A stretch of DNA of 64,000 nucleotides, taken from Robiginitomaculum sp. (GTDB lineage Bacteria; Pseudomonadota; Alphaproteobacteria; Caulobacterales; Maricaulaceae). Under the pieces are notes generated by a model. That model was not told the origin of the DNA and made no database searches. It worked only from the letters and a program-made list of their open reading frames with translations. The DNA lies in the NCBI GenBank assembly GCA_021776615.1, contig JAJFFO010000012.1, positions 1 to 64,000 of the forward strand, in the 5' to 3' direction. Below, one piece after another: positions 53,601 to 62,600 of this stretch. How positions within the stretch are numbered: the stretch's first letter is position 1; the number at the start of each line of letters is the position of its first letter. Both the position numbers and the translations under genes were made by a program.

Positions 53601-54161
53601 ATGCAAGAGTGCGCCAAGGCTGTCTCGACAGTTTTTGCTGCGCTAAGAAGCGCCGGTTTAGCGCTAATCGTGCTCAGCGCCGCCGCTCCAGCTGTCGCCG
53701 ATGACCTGCTGGACGCATTGAAAAATTTCAGGACGCAAGCGCAAGATCTGGCCAAGGATGCGAAAAGCGCGTCCGTGGCGGCACGGGCCAAACCCTTTGC
53801 CCCGCCGGTCGGTTTTACCATGGCCAGCAAATTCGCCCATGGCATTGCTGATTTTAGCGATTTGGCCGCAGACCTAAGCGCCAAAATTGATGCGCAAGGC
53901 GGCCCCACAGATTTGCGTTGCATTTATCGCGGCATGGCCGAGGACGCCAAACAGCGCCTTACCGCCCTGCAAAGCGCTGCCAATGCCGGGGCGCAAGCCA
54001 TTGTTTTGGGCGACATGCAGGCCTTGTTTGAAGATGCGGTTGACATAACCCCGCAAAATGCCGCCGCGTTAAAAGATTTGCACGATGGTGCGGCGAGCGG
54101 CACAAATACTGCCAGCCAATGCACAGCATCGCCAAACCAAAAACTGGAATCGCTGCCTTAA
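53601..54161 (+). CDS. Exported protein of unknown function
   Basis: The 186-residue protein begins MQECAKAVSTVFAALRSAGL and has a signal peptide ending AAPAVADD. The mature part is helical with Ala-rich stretches (LLDALKNFRTQAQDLAKDAK; AKQRLTALQSAANAGAQAIV) and two cysteines (CIYRG, SQCTAS) that could form a disulfide. I recognise no family. The upstream frame is antisense to pgi and unlikely to be coding. Its stop overlaps the dsbD stop by four bases. Confidence 0.72.
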   Translation: MQECAKAVSTVFAALRSAGLALIVLSAAAPAVADDLLDALKNFRTQAQDLAKDAKSASVAARAKPFAPPVGFTMASKFAHGIADFSDLAADLSAKIDAQGGPTDLRCIYRGMAEDAKQRLTALQSAANAGAQAIVLGDMQALFEDAVDITPQNAAALKDLHDGAASGTNTASQCTASPNQKLESLP

Positions 54162-56239
54162 TTCGTACCGTTTTTCAGGGCCGAGATGACCATGCCTTCG
54201 GTCAATAATTGCGGCAAAATCTGCAGCGCCGTCTGGCCCGGATGATAAACCAGATATAGCGGCACACCGGCGCGGCCATGGGCGGCTAATTCGCGGGCAA
54301 TCTCATCATTGCGATTGGTCCAATCACCAACCAGATAAACCGCATTGGTTTCCGCAAAGGTGCGCTGCACCTTTTTACCGGACAGCGCCACGCGCTCGTT
54401 GACCTGGCAAGTAATGCACCAGTCGGCGGTAAAATCGACAAACACCACTTTGCCCTCGGCCTGCAGGGTTTGCGCCATGCCCGGTGCCCATGGCTGCGGC
54501 TCCAACGCACTGGCATCCTTGCCATTCAGGCCAGACCATAGCACCCATACACTGGCGATAAGCGCAACAATGGCGCTGATTTTGCCGACGCGTTCACCCT
54601 TGGCGGCCCACACCGCGAAGGCGAGGAGCACCATGGTGGCCAACACCGAAGCAACGCCGATAGACCCAGCCTGCCCTTGCAACACCCACACCAACCAAAC
54701 CGCCGCCGCAAACATCGGAAACGCCATAAGCTGGCCAAAGCGGACCATCCAATTGCCGGGTTTTGGCAAATAGCGCAAAAGCGCTGGCCAATAGCTAAGG
54801 GCAAAGAAAGGCGCGGCAAAACCGAGGCCGAGCGCGCCAAATACAGTCAGGGTAATGCCTGCTCCCTGCGTCAGCGTGAAACCAAGCGCCCAGCCCATGG
54901 CCGGGGCGGTGCAGGGTGAAGCCACCAAAACCGCCAATACGCCAGTGAAAAACGCTCCAGCATTACCGCCAGCGCCAGCCAAATTACTACCGACGCCCAT
55001 AAGCCGGTCGCCAAAGTGCAAAAATCCGAGCAACATCAGACCGAGCACGAAAAACAAAATCGCCAAACCGGCTACAAACGGTGGGTATTGCAGTTGAAAG
55101 CCCCAGCCGATTTGTTGACCGGTGGCTTTAAGCGCCACCAATAGGCCGCCCAGCGCCAAAAATGACACCATAACGCCCACAAGAAACAATACCCCATGCC
55201 GCCTGATCTCACCGGCATCTTCGTGGGCGCGGGTGACAAAACTCATGGCTTTCATGGAAAGCACCGGGAACACGCACGGCATCAAATTAAGAATGACACC
55301 GCCAATAAACGCGAACACCAAAGCTTGCAATAAAGCGCCGCCGCCCGAAGATTCTGATCCCGGGGTTTTGGTGCCGGGCATGGTCTCAGCGCCAGAACCC
55401 GCCGGAGCCGCGCCGGGTTGAACTTTCAAGGAAACCGCTTGGCCATCAAACGTCAAAATTCCGTCGATGGCCCCATGCAACCCTTCCTTGGCGCGAAAAC
55501 CCGGCTTGGTCCAAAGCGTGAAGCCGTTAGGGCCATGGGATAGCTGTTGCGGTTCGGCATGACGCACCGCGCCGGTATCGACCGGGAAGAAATAAGCCTG
55601 GCGCACATTTTTCAGCGCCTTGCCAGCAAAGCTATAGCTCAGCGTCTCGCCGTTAAGCACGGCCCCGGTTTCAATCTCGGTATCCGGCTGCGCCATCTGC
55701 GCCAAGGCGGTTTGCGCAATGGCACTCCATTCGGGGTCGGCAATACTGGTTTCACCGGTTTGCACAGTGACGGTGAAATTGCCTTCCTCGGGAATGCAAA
55801 TTTCTTCGCAAACCAGCCAGGTGATATAGGCGCTAAGGGTAAGGGTTTGGCCAAGCGCCAGATCAGCGCTGGCGCGCATCGGCACCACGTAAACCGCTTC
55901 GCCCTCATAGCCGTAATTGATCAAGGTATCGAGCGCGATGGTTTGCGGCACCGGCCATTGAATGTCGCCTGCCTCTATGCCCGGCGGCAAATCCCAATTA
56001 ATCGCGGTCGGCAGACCAGCATCGCCAGGATTCAGCCAATAGGTATGCCAATGTTCCCTAATCTCTTTTTTGAGAACAACATTAAAGGCCTCGCCCGGGG
56101 CAATAGTGGTAACATCGGCCTGCAAATGCGCGGTGATGTTTTCCGTCTTTACCGTATTGGCAAAAGCGAGATTGGCGCTGGCCAGCAAGGCCAAGGCAAA
56201 AATGGAAAGACCGACAATAATGGTCTGAAACAAGCGCAT
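54158..56239 (-). CDS. dsbD: DsbD/ScsB-like thiol:disulfide interchange protein
   Basis: The 693-residue protein has a signal peptide and a periplasmic N-terminal domain with CEEICIPEE. The eight-helix membrane domain carries the paired cysteines in LMPCVFPVLSMKAM and ASPCTAPAMG. A C-terminal thioredoxin-like domain has the active motif WCITC. It carries reducing power from cytoplasmic thioredoxin across the membrane to periplasmic partners. Whether it is DsbD or the ScsB variant cannot be told here. It converges with the unknown exported gene with a four-base overlap. Confidence 0.93.
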   Translation of the reverse strand: MRLFQTIIVGLSIFALALLASANLAFANTVKTENITAHLQADVTTIAPGEAFNVVLKKEIREHWHTYWLNPGDAGLPTAINWDLPPGIEAGDIQWPVPQTIALDTLINYGYEGEAVYVVPMRASADLALGQTLTLSAYITWLVCEEICIPEEGNFTVTVQTGETSIADPEWSAIAQTALAQMAQPDTEIETGAVLNGETLSYSFAGKALKNVRQAYFFPVDTGAVRHAEPQQLSHGPNGFTLWTKPGFRAKEGLHGAIDGILTFDGQAVSLKVQPGAAPAGSGAETMPGTKTPGSESSGGGALLQALVFAFIGGVILNLMPCVFPVLSMKAMSFVTRAHEDAGEIRRHGVLFLVGVMVSFLALGGLLVALKATGQQIGWGFQLQYPPFVAGLAILFFVLGLMLLGFLHFGDRLMGVGSNLAGAGGNAGAFFTGVLAVLVASPCTAPAMGWALGFTLTQGAGITLTVFGALGLGFAAPFFALSYWPALLRYLPKPGNWMVRFGQLMAFPMFAAAVWLVWVLQGQAGSIGVASVLATMVLLAFAVWAAKGERVGKISAIVALIASVWVLWSGLNGKDASALEPQPWAPGMAQTLQAEGKVVFVDFTADWCITCQVNERVALSGKKVQRTFAETNAVYLVGDWTNRNDEIARELAAHGRAGVPLYLVYHPGQTALQILPQLLTEGMVISALKNGTN

Positions 56240-56348
56240 ACAACATACTCCGGTAAATCGTTCGACGTGCTATAACGCCAACGCGCGGCTATGGGCAGTG
56301 CGCCTCGCGCAGAAGTGATTGGCAGCGATTTATAGTGTATCGCCAAAT

Positions 56349-57965
56349 TTATGCGCTCAACAGTTTCCCGTCCAACGCCTGATCGATGAGGGCAATGGTC
56401 TCTTGGACACCATAAATGGCGATAAAAGAACCAAATCGCGGCCCCTGACTTTGGCCCAGCAACACCTCATAAAGCGCCAAAAACCACAGCCGCAGGTTTT
56501 CAAATTCATGGGCCTTGCCAGCGGCAAAGACCAGGTTTTGCAAGGTTTGCGCATCCACATCACCGGTATGCGCCTGCAATTGCGCCCGCAAATCCACCAA
56601 CGCCGCGCACTCCTTATCATCCGGGGCACGGTAGGTTTTATTGGGTTTTACAAAATCCTGATAATAGCGAATGGCATGACCCGCCAAACGGTCCAGCAAA
56701 GGGTGCGTTTGCGCCGAGGCATCTGGCGCATAACGCGAGATGAAACCCCACAAGGTTTCCTTGTCGGCAGCATTGGCGGCGCTGACCAGATTAAGCAAAA
56801 GCGCGAACGAGACCGGCGAGTTCGCCAATGGCACGTCCCCATTGTGAATATGCCATACCGGATTAGCCATGCGCTGTACCTCATCCTGATCAGGATAAGC
56901 GCCAAGGTGCTGCAGATATTCATCCACGGCTTTGGGGATCACATCAAAGTACAGTTTTTTTGCCACACGTGGCTTTTGGAATTGATAAAGCGACAGGCTT
57001 TCCGCCGGGGCATAGGCCAACCATTCCTCGACCGAAATACCATTGCCTTTGGACTTGGATATTTTTTCGCCTTTTTCGTCCAAAAACAATTCATAGACAT
57101 ATTGTGCTGGCGGCTGCACGCCCAATATGCGGCAGATTTTCGAATAAATCGGCGCATTGTCCTGATGGTCCTTGCCGAACATTTCAAAATCGACACCCAG
57201 CGCCGCCCAGCGCATGCCAAAATCAGGCTTCCATTGCAATTTGGCATTGCCGCCAGTGACTTTAATGGTGGTTTCCGACCCGTCTTCATCTTCAAACGTT
57301 ATGGTCCCGGCTTTGGCGTCGACACTTTGCATGGGCACATAAAGCACCCGACCGGTCTTGGGCGAAATCGGCAAAAACGGGCTATAGGTCGCGCGGCGTT
57401 CCTCGCCCAAGGTCGGCAACATCACCGCCATAATTTCATCAAACTTTTCCAGCGCCCGCAGCAACATCGGATCATACTGGCCAGAGCAGTATAATTGCGT
57501 TGCCGAGAGGAACTCATACTCAAAGCCGAAGCTATCCAGAAACGCCCTTAGCCGCGCATTGTTATGGTGGGCAAAGCTTTCATATTCATTGGAAAACGGA
57601 TCTGGAACCGCGCTTAACGGCTTGCCCAAATGGGTGGCCAGCGTTTCCTGATTGGGCACGTTGGACGGAATTTTGCGCATGCCATCCATGTCATCCGACA
57701 CGCAAATCATCCGGGTTTCGATCTTATGGTCGGTCAGCACATGAAAAGCATGGCGGACCATGGCGGTACGCACCACTTCGCCAAAAGTACCAATGTGCGG
57801 CAAGCCCGATGGACCGTAGCCGGTTTCAAACACCACCGGTCCTTGCTTGGGATTACCGGCGCGTTCCATGTTGTCGAGCCGTTTTTTTAACGCCCGCGCC
57901 TGCTCAAATGGCCACGCCTTTGCTTTTTGTGCCAGGGCAACACTATCGGTATTGGTGTCGGTCAT
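56349..57965 (-). CDS. lysK: Lysyl-tRNA synthetase, class I
   Basis: This is the archaeal-type class I LysRS used by alphaproteobacteria in place of the common class II enzyme. The 538-residue protein has the class I signatures: HIGH-like [12 protein letters not shown] near residue 50 and KMSKS-like EKISKSKGN at about residue 300. [13 protein letters not shown] is typical of the family. No class II lysS is in the window. The DUF4153 gene lies 81 bases upstream on the same strand. Confidence 0.95.
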   Translation of the reverse strand: MTDTNTDSVALAQKAKAWPFEQARALKKRLDNMERAGNPKQGPVVFETGYGPSGLPHIGTFGEVVRTAMVRHAFHVLTDHKIETRMICVSDDMDGMRKIPSNVPNQETLATHLGKPLSAVPDPFSNEYESFAHHNNARLRAFLDSFGFEYEFLSATQLYCSGQYDPMLLRALEKFDEIMAVMLPTLGEERRATYSPFLPISPKTGRVLYVPMQSVDAKAGTITFEDEDGSETTIKVTGGNAKLQWKPDFGMRWAALGVDFEMFGKDHQDNAPIYSKICRILGVQPPAQYVYELFLDEKGEKISKSKGNGISVEEWLAYAPAESLSLYQFQKPRVAKKLYFDVIPKAVDEYLQHLGAYPDQDEVQRMANPVWHIHNGDVPLANSPVSFALLLNLVSAANAADKETLWGFISRYAPDASAQTHPLLDRLAGHAIRYYQDFVKPNKTYRAPDDKECAALVDLRAQLQAHTGDVDAQTLQNLVFAAGKAHEFENLRLWFLALYEVLLGQSQGPRFGSFIAIYGVQETIALIDQALDGKLLSA

Positions 57966-58046
57966 CTGCTCTCACTCCAGATTGGCCGAAGGGTTGGCCG
58001 AAGGATTGGCCGCACCTAAACGTGCGGCGCTGCGGGGTCAAGCGCA

Positions 58047-60290
58047 TTATGGGTTGCAGGTTCCAAACCTTGCCCTTTCTTGCATAAGCGCCTGCACCAA
58101 TGGCCCAAGGCCCATTTCGGCGCGCCTGGCATCCAGATTGTCCGGATCCTCGGTGATATCAGCAACCCAATTGCCGTTTTCGCATACGGTTTTAGTGCCA
58201 TATCGCTGCGGCTCGCCGCGGGCCAAAGCCACCTGATCATAAAGCCGGGCATAGCGCCGCCCATCAAATTCACCGGCTAAAGCGCGCGGCTCTAATATGC
58301 CCAGCACCTTTTCCTGAAACGCCGGGTCGTGATTGCCGTGCATAACAATCAGCCAGGCATCATGCTCCGCCGCCTTGCCAATCTCATCGGGATCAAGCCA
58401 TTGGCGCGCGCCAAGCAGGCCTTTGACAATTTCCAAATGCTCTTTGTCCATGGCATCGATAACCGCATTGGCTTGCAACAATTCCAGCAAAGCCTGCGCC
58501 AACGGCATGTCATTTTGGTTTTTCGATTGCGTTTCGAACAAAGCCCGCGCCCGGCGGTCTTTGGCGGCAATAGCGTTCAGACGCATCGCCTTAAAATTAG
58601 TTTCAACCTGATCCTCAAAATCTTCGCGAAAACCGTTGGCGGCGGCACTGGCGGCCTCCCATTCTTCCAAAGAGCGGGTTTGACGCGCCGCAATTATGCC
58701 TTGGCCTACGAGCTCGCGCAAAATCTGCACCGGACCGCTATCATCGGCGTTTGTTTGGCGCGCCCATTCGGTCAGAGCATTGAGCACGTCCTTGCTGTTT
58801 TCCTCAGACGTATGGACCAAAGCCCCATAATCAAAACTGGCGGCGTCCTGCATCTGCATATTCATGGGTGCTAAAATCGCATTGATGGCCGCAAACGCAT
58901 CCGGCTCCTTTTCGACCTCCGGGTCCGGTGCGATTTCCGTGCCCTCTTTTTTGGCGGTTTTATAGGTCCAATAATCATCAGCGTTCTGCGCCGACACCAT
59001 GGCAGCCAGAATTTTGGGATCATCCGATTGTTCCAATGCCGTAAAAGCGCGCTCCCCCGCCCGCCCCAGCTTGAAACGTAGGAACCCATAGTCAAACGCT
59101 TCTGGCGACACTTTACCACTTAACAGACGTCCCATTTGGTTGCGCGCCGAAACCCCAGTGGGGTCCAAAAGCGGGGTGTGCATTAGCACCAGAGTCAGCA
59201 CCCATACCCCTGCCATCAAAGTGTTTAGCTTGGCGACCGGTGGCATCCAGCTTTCATTGTTTTTGGCTAGCTCACTCAAAAGCCCGGCGAGCAGCAATAT
59301 GGTGTAGGCGGCGGTCAAGGTAAGGGCGATGAGCGCAATCATGCGCGGCGGCGTTAAGCCATAATCGCCAATGCGCATCCACAACGCAAAAGTGGCCGTC
59401 AACGTAAACACCGGCAAGATAGCCAGCGCAATCCACGACGAAAATCGCAACCAGGACGGCGGCGTCTTGGCCCCATCTTGATAAACCCCATTAAAAATAA
59501 GTTCCGACGCCAAGGCCAAGGCCAATAACAGACCCGCCGGCGTTAACGGTGCTTTTTCGAGGGTGGTGGAGCCGCCACTGATCAGGCCAATAGTAAAGGC
59601 GACCGAAAACAAAGCCGCCAATGGCAGGCCAATGCGGCAGCCAATAAGCAAAATGCTGCGCACCGTTTCGCCAAGCCGAGCATTGCTGCGGGCCAGCCCA
59701 GCAGCCAATGCCGCAGCAGCACCGCCCAAGGGCAGCAAAAATAAAGCATGGTGGGTGACGTCAGATGCCGCCTCCATGCCAAAGGCATTAAAGGCAAAAC
59801 TCCACAATAGCACAAAGGCAATGGCCGCCCCGCCGACGGCGACGGCAATCAGCATGTCTGCCAAAATGGAGGATCCCGATTGCCATAAGGCTCTATACGG
59901 CCAAAACAGCGAATTTTCCCGGAAACTGGCGCGGGCAAAGGCACTTAACAAAAACCCCAAAAGCGGCCCGCCAATTAACACCCAAAACAGCATAGTGGCG
60001 TCATTTTCGCTCGTGCTATTGGCGGAATTTATCCAGGTAAAACCGGCAATGATTGTGGCAATAAAGGTGATTACGCCAAGCCGGGCAAACATATTTTGTC
60101 GCCGCCACAATAAATAAAACCCGGCGGAGAAGGCGATGATAAAGGTGGCAGCTTGTAGCTTCTGCCCGTCCTCAATCAACTGGCCTTCAAAATCCAGAAA
60201 AAGCAGATAAAGCAAGAGGCCCGACAGCGCACCCACCACTGCCAATATCAAAAAGTCCAGTTTAGAAAATTCCTGATGTGTTTTGGTCAT
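58047..60290 (-). CDS. DUF4153 family membrane protein
   Basis: The 747-residue protein has about twelve hydrophobic segments in its first 400 residues, with RIGDYGLTPPRMIALIALTL, typical of DUF4153. The last 330 residues are polar and helical with many Asp and Glu. The function of the family is unknown; no catalytic motif is obvious. The C-terminal part may lie in the cytoplasm or periplasm. It stands between lysK and thyA without an operon partner other than lysK. Confidence 0.8.
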   Translation of the reverse strand: MTKTHQEFSKLDFLILAVVGALSGLLLYLLFLDFEGQLIEDGQKLQAATFIIAFSAGFYLLWRRQNMFARLGVITFIATIIAGFTWINSANSTSENDATMLFWVLIGGPLLGFLLSAFARASFRENSLFWPYRALWQSGSSILADMLIAVAVGGAAIAFVLLWSFAFNAFGMEAASDVTHHALFLLPLGGAAAALAAGLARSNARLGETVRSILLIGCRIGLPLAALFSVAFTIGLISGGSTTLEKAPLTPAGLLLALALASELIFNGVYQDGAKTPPSWLRFSSWIALAILPVFTLTATFALWMRIGDYGLTPPRMIALIALTLTAAYTILLLAGLLSELAKNNESWMPPVAKLNTLMAGVWVLTLVLMHTPLLDPTGVSARNQMGRLLSGKVSPEAFDYGFLRFKLGRAGERAFTALEQSDDPKILAAMVSAQNADDYWTYKTAKKEGTEIAPDPEVEKEPDAFAAINAILAPMNMQMQDAASFDYGALVHTSEENSKDVLNALTEWARQTNADDSGPVQILRELVGQGIIAARQTRSLEEWEAASAAANGFREDFEDQVETNFKAMRLNAIAAKDRRARALFETQSKNQNDMPLAQALLELLQANAVIDAMDKEHLEIVKGLLGARQWLDPDEIGKAAEHDAWLIVMHGNHDPAFQEKVLGILEPRALAGEFDGRRYARLYDQVALARGEPQRYGTKTVCENGNWVADITEDPDNLDARRAEMGLGPLVQALMQERARFGTCNP

Positions 60291-60374
60291 AACACCCCCC
60301 CTACGCAGATTTGCGTCATTTAAGCCGATGACGAATGACGCGGAATCAGCTTATCTGAATAATCGGAGGTGGTC

Positions 60375-61169
60375 ATGCGGCAATATCTTGACCTTTTGAA
60401 GGACGTTTATGACCATGGTGTGGAACGATCCGACCGCACTGGCGTCGGCACCAAAGGCGTGTTTGGACGGCAGATGCGCTTTGACCTTGCGCAAGGCTTT
60501 CCGGTCCTGACTACCAAAAAGCTGCACCTCAAATCCATCATTCACGAGCTTTTATGGTTTTTGCAAGGCAGCACTAATGTTGGTTATTTACAGCAAAACG
60601 GTGTGCGCATTTGGGATGATTGGGCCGATGAAGACGGTGAATTAGGCCCGGTATATGGCAAGCAATGGCGCTCATGGGCGACGCCCGATGGGCGGGTGAT
60701 TGACCAGATATCCGCCGCGGTCCAGCAGATTAAAGACAATCCAAACTCGCGGCGCATTATTGTTTCGGCGTGGAATCCGGCCGATATTGACACTATGGCG
60801 CTGCCGCCCTGCCATTGTTTGTTTCAATTTTTTGTTGCGAACGGAAAACTATCCTGCCAGCTTTATCAACGCTCGGCCGATATCTTTTTGGGGGTGCCGT
60901 TTAATATTGCATCTTATGCGCTGCTGACAGTGATGATGGCGCAAGTTTGCGACCTGCAACCCGGCGATTTCGTCCACAGCTTTGGCGATGTGCACCTTTA
61001 TCTGAACCATCAGAGCCAAGCAGAAGAACAATTAAAACGCACGCCGCACCCCCTGCCCCGCCTGCAAATGAATGCAAAAATTGACGACATTTTCGCGTTT
61101 CGCTTTGCGGATTTTGCGCTGGAAAACTATGATCCGCAGCCGCATATCGCCGCCAAAGTTGCCGTATAG
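60375..61169 (+). CDS. thyA: Thymidylate synthase
   Basis: ThyA methylates dUMP to dTMP using methylenetetrahydrofolate. The 264-residue length and the active-site Cys146 in [10 protein letters not shown] match E. coli ThyA exactly. [14 protein letters not shown] at residues 18-31 and [19 protein letters not shown] are also present. GGAGGT lies just before the ATG; an in-frame GTG two codons earlier overlaps that site. Folate partner folA follows 585 bases later, with the VUT gene antisense between them. Confidence 0.97.
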   Translation: MRQYLDLLKDVYDHGVERSDRTGVGTKGVFGRQMRFDLAQGFPVLTTKKLHLKSIIHELLWFLQGSTNVGYLQQNGVRIWDDWADEDGELGPVYGKQWRSWATPDGRVIDQISAAVQQIKDNPNSRRIIVSAWNPADIDTMALPPCHCLFQFFVANGKLSCQLYQRSADIFLGVPFNIASYALLTVMMAQVCDLQPGDFVHSFGDVHLYLNHQSQAEEQLKRTPHPLPRLQMNAKIDDIFAFRFADFALENYDPQPHIAAKVAV

Positions 61170-61173
61170 AAAA

Positions 61174-61704
61174 TTATGAAGTGGCTTCTCTTTTTTCGCC
61201 GCGCCATACCACCAGCGCGACCACCACAGCGCCCACCATTTTGCCCGCGACGGACATAAAGGCGTTGGCAAAGCTCAGCGAACCGGCACGAATAAAATTG
61301 GCACCATATAAAAACGCGACACTGTCAATCGGGGCCGCTATCAGGCTGGAGATAAATACGCGGCGCGATAATGGCCATTTGGTAAAGGTGAAGATCGCCC
61401 AGTCGACCAGTTCGGCAATAGCAAAGGCTGCGCCGGAGGCCAGTGCCAATTCTGGCCCGGCCAGCCATACGGTCAGCAACAGCGCCAATACCATTGCCAA
61501 CAAAACCTTATGGCCGATCTCGCGCTGGGCAAAATCACGAACCACCAAAATCAGGCCGGTGACCATGGTCACCGGATTAAACGACCAGCCCTCGGTAAGG
61601 GTCCAATTGGGCGCCCAGGTGAAAGACCAATTTACCAATGGAATCAGCGCCACATAGAAAAGCGTCCATTTGAACCGATTAAGCGTTGTGATAAGGGAAG
61701 GCAT
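61174..61704 (-). CDS. VUT family (queuosine precursor-type) transporter
   Basis: The 176-residue inner membrane protein has about five hydrophobic segments and the family motif LVVRDFAQREIGHKVLLAM with SGAAFAIAELVDWAIFTFTK. VUT/YhhQ proteins import queuosine precursors or related bases in E. coli. The role here is assumed from family only. GGAGA precedes the ATG. It lies on the opposite strand between thyA and folA, converging with thyA with a four-base gap. Confidence 0.85.
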   Translation of the reverse strand: MPSLITTLNRFKWTLFYVALIPLVNWSFTWAPNWTLTEGWSFNPVTMVTGLILVVRDFAQREIGHKVLLAMVLALLLTVWLAGPELALASGAAFAIAELVDWAIFTFTKWPLSRRVFISSLIAAPIDSVAFLYGANFIRAGSLSFANAFMSVAGKMVGAVVVALVVWRGEKREATS

Positions 61705-61754
61705 ATCGTCTCCATTAAACCGCACCTATTGAGCCTCGGGCCGGACCCTAAAGC

Positions 61755-62279
61755 ATGAAACCAGAAGAACAAATAATTTTGTCGATGATTGTCGCCCACG
61801 CCAAAAATGGCGTCATTGGCTATCAAGGAAAAATGCCGTGGCACATCCCCTCGGAACTGGCGCATTTTAAACGTACCACCTTGGACAAGCCGGTATTGAT
61901 GGGGCGCAAAACCTGGGAATCGCTTTTTGTGCAACCGCTACCGGGGCGCGACAATCTGGTGCTCAGTCGCGATGAAAATTATCGGGCGGCGGGGGCGGAA
62001 TGCTTTTTTGATTTTGACACCATGCTGCAATGCGGCGAGAAGCTGGCCCGGGAAAAACAAGCCAAGGAAATGGTCGTTATTGGCGGGGCCATGTTATACG
62101 CGCTGGCTCTACCTTTTGCCTCGCGGATATATCTGACCAGTGTTGATGCCGACCTTGAAGGCGATGCATGGTTTATGCCGCTGCCGGACACACAATGGCA
62201 GCGGGTCGGGACATTGGACCATACGCCATCGGATAAGGATGAATATGGCTACTCCATTAGCGTTTTTGAGCGGGTGTAA
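61755..62279 (+). CDS. folA: Dihydrofolate reductase
   Basis: FolA regenerates tetrahydrofolate after the thyA reaction. The 174-residue protein has GVIGYQGKMPWHIPSELAHF at residues 19-38, the MGRKTWESL motif and the VIGGAMLYALAL segment. These are the NADPH and folate-binding parts of the bacterial type, sensitive to trimethoprim-like drugs in general. The RHH gene follows after nine bases. Confidence 0.95.
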   Translation: MKPEEQIILSMIVAHAKNGVIGYQGKMPWHIPSELAHFKRTTLDKPVLMGRKTWESLFVQPLPGRDNLVLSRDENYRAAGAECFFDFDTMLQCGEKLAREKQAKEMVVIGGAMLYALALPFASRIYLTSVDADLEGDAWFMPLPDTQWQRVGTLDHTPSDKDEYGYSISVFERV

Positions 62280-62288
62280 AGAACGGCC

Positions 62289-62510
62289 ATGCTGGTGAAA
62301 CGCTCCATCGCCATTAGTGGTCATCGCACGTCTTTGGCGTTGGAGCCGCAATTTTGGCAAGCGCTGGAAGACGAAGCCGCCGCGCGCGATATGTCCTTGG
62401 CGCAATTGGTCGCGCACATCGATAAATCCCGCCATGCAGGCGCAGAAAAGGCCAGTTTGGCAAGCGCTTTGCGGGTTTGGTTGCTGGCACGATATCGGGA
62501 GCCAATATAA
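62289..62510 (+). CDS. Ribbon-helix-helix domain protein
   Basis: The 73-residue protein begins MLVKRSIAISGHRTSLALEP and continues with FWQALEDEAAARDMSLAQLV, the signature of the alphaproteobacterial RHH_4 family. These are likely DNA-binding dimers of unknown targets. It lies nine bases after folA, so it may be in that operon. The putA gene downstream lacks the N-terminal ribbon-helix-helix of the enterobacterial PutA, but this small protein belongs to a different family. Confidence 0.85.
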   Translation: MLVKRSIAISGHRTSLALEPQFWQALEDEAAARDMSLAQLVAHIDKSRHAGAEKASLASALRVWLLARYREPI

Positions 62511-62600
62511 GCTTTTTGCGGCGGTAAATTTTGACGCAAAAATCACTTGTCAGCGTGGTGTTTGCGCGCCAATGTCCGGCGGCCCTGACGGAGAAAGAAA

